NCBI GenBank assembly: GCA_013813215.1 | Contig: JACCSC010000193.1 | Span: 1-6,861 of the forward strand | Source of the DNA: Geodermatophilaceae bacterium | GTDB lineage: Bacteria; Actinomycetota; Actinomycetes; Mycobacteriales; Geodermatophilaceae | Direction: 5' to 3' | Length of the DNA stretch: 6,861 bases | Shown here: in pieces, positions 5,877 through 6,861 of the stretch | Layout: each line of letters starts with the position of its first letter | How positions within the stretch are numbered: the first letter of the stretch is position 1 | Notes under the pieces: model-generated | What the model saw: only the letters and a program-made list of their open reading frames with translations | What the model was told of the DNA's origin: nothing | Database searches by the model: none | Translations under genes and position numbers: made by a program

Positions 5877-6861
5877 GAGGCGCAGGCGGTCGCCGGGAGC
5901 AGTTCGCGGTAGATCGACTCGTACCGGTCGACCATCGCCTCCAGCGAGCAGGCTGACACCGCACGCCTGCGAGCGGCGGCGCGGGACAGCCCGCTGACGA
6001 CGGGGACGGCGCGGGCCAGGGCCTCGACGTCGTCCGCAGCGACGAGCCGCCCGCAGTCCTCGGTCAGGATCTCCGGGATGCCGCCGCGGGCGAAGGCGGC
6101 CACCGGCGTACCGCAGGCCAACGCCTCGGCGACCACGAGCCCGTACGGCTCGTTCCAGCGCGGGGTGACCAGTACCGCGCTGGCCGCGCCCACCGCCTCG
6201 GCCAGCGCGGCGTGGGACAGGTGTCCGAGGTAGCGCACCGTCGGCCCCAGCCGGGGGGCGACCTCGGCGTCGAAGAAGGCGCGGTCGACGATGGGTCCGG
6301 CCAGGTGCAGCGGGCGACCGGCCAGCGCCGCGGCGGCGATGGCGAGGTCGGGCCCCTTCTCCGGCACCATCCGTCCGGTCCACAGCAAAGGCCCACCGCC
6401 GGGGCCGGGCCCCCACAGGGCGACGTCGACCCCGTTGGGGACGACCGAGACCGGGCCCGTGACATGACGCCATGCCGCCGCCGTGTGCGCGCTCACGGCA
6501 ACGAGCCGGACCCCGCTCCCGGCGGTGACCTGCAGGGCGGACTCCAGCCAGGGTGTCGGCGGCGTGTGCAGCGTGGACACCATCGGTGTGCGCAGGGCCG
6601 GGGCCATCGCGATGGGCAGGTGATGCAGGCTGTGGTTGTGGACGAGGTCGAAGCGGCCGGCCTCCCCGTTGATCAGGCCCAGCATCAGCGTGAGGTAGGC
6701 GTGGTGCTCTTCCATGGCCAGCAACGGGGGCATGGACACGTCGGTACGGGCCAGGTCGCTGGGCCTGAAGGGCCTGACCCGGAGGCAGTCCGCGGAGAAG
6801 GAGGCGTCCGAACCGGGGGCGGCGAACAGAGCCACCTCGTGACCGCGGCGGCGTAGCTGTC
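5873..6861 (-). CDS. GT4-family glycosyltransferase, 5' end outside the window
   Basis: The frame is open through the right edge of the window. The edge residues QLRRRGHEVALFAAPGS are the first helix and second strand of a GT4 acceptor domain, so only about 20 to 30 residues are probably missing. The GTG at 6835 inside this stretch is therefore not the true start. Of the 328 visible residues, FDLVHNHSLHHLP, VSTLHTPPTPWLES, LVAVSAHTA and VVPNGVDVALW follow in the GT4 order. The donor domain has GRMVPEKGPDLAI, with the phosphate-contacting Arg and Lys, and a perfect E-x7-E motif in EPYGLVVAE, followed by ACGTPVAAFARGGIPEIL. This is a fully canonical retaining GT4 enzyme. The AFF-EVAP and GHLS stretches recall proteins annotated as UDP-glucose:tetrahydrobiopterin glucosyltransferase, but that name is often carried over loosely. 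It may be the first gene of the operon or follow others to the right. Confidence 0.94.
   Translation of the reverse strand, partial: QLRRRGHEVALFAAPGSDASFSADCLRVRPFRPSDLARTDVSMPPLLAMEEHHAYLTLMLGLINGEAGRFDLVHNHSLHHLPIAMAPALRTPMVSTLHTPPTPWLESALQVTAGSGVRLVAVSAHTAAAWRHVTGPVSVVPNGVDVALWGPGPGGGPLLWTGRMVPEKGPDLAIAAAALAGRPLHLAGPIVDRAFFDAEVAPRLGPTVRYLGHLSHAALAEAVGAASAVLVTPRWNEPYGLVVAEALACGTPVAAFARGGIPEILTEDCGRLVAADDVEALARAVPVVSGLSRAAARRRAVSACSLEAMVDRYESIYRELLPATACAS

Noticed and set aside
5877..6473. N-terminal extension of the GT28-like protein to an upstream start at 6473
   Set aside because: The added residues are Arg/Gly/Pro-rich and lie wholly inside the upstream GT4 gene in another frame. Starting at GTG 5876 puts the conserved glycine-rich loop at the N-terminus, as expected for the family.
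6833..6835. GTG at 6835 as the true start of the right-edge GT4 gene
   Set aside because: The upstream in-frame residues QLRRRGHE continue the conserved first helix and strand of the GT4 fold to the window edge, so the start must lie outside.

Overview
The window is GC-rich throughout. G or C fills most third codon positions, GTG starts are common, and genes abut or overlap by a few bases. This fits a high-GC actinobacterium; the style recalls Geodermatophilaceae and relatives, but the genus cannot be fixed from this stretch. There are no tRNA or rRNA genes, insertion sequences, CRISPR arrays or long repeats, and no gap longer than 28 bases between genes.

Left end (1 to 791, plus strand): the 3' part of an SRPBCC-fold gene, then a complete 140-residue VOC (glyoxalase-fold) gene 28 bases downstream. 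Both look like ordinary soluble small-molecule proteins. They converge on the operon to the right, and a 10-base gap separates the two stop codons. An 8-base perfect inverted repeat spans that gap and includes both stop codons, so it could be a bidirectional terminator.

The rest (802 to 6861, minus strand) is one uninterrupted operon of six putative glycosyltransferases, transcribed right to left. In transcription order they are: a GT4 enzyme cut by the window edge, a MurG/GT28-like GT-B enzyme, a GT2 enzyme with a galactosyltransferase-type C-terminal motif, two divergent GT-B enzymes, and a longer GT2 enzyme with a similar C-terminal motif and an unassigned tail. All five junctions overlap by 1, 4 or 10 bases, which points to translational coupling and fixed expression ratios. 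By fold the order is B-B-A-B-B-A.

None of the six has a visible signal peptide or membrane segment, so they probably act in the cytoplasm or at the inner membrane face on nucleotide-sugar or lipid-linked sugar donors. A natural reading is sequential assembly of one branched or multi-sugar glycan (glycolipid, cell-surface polysaccharide or glycosylated small molecule). No gene for donor synthesis, export, polymerisation or acceptor synthesis lies in the window, so the product cannot be named. The most distinctive observation is that the two adjacent divergent GT-B proteins share a spaced motif where canonical GT4 enzymes carry the E-x7-E motif, and both lack its first glutamate.
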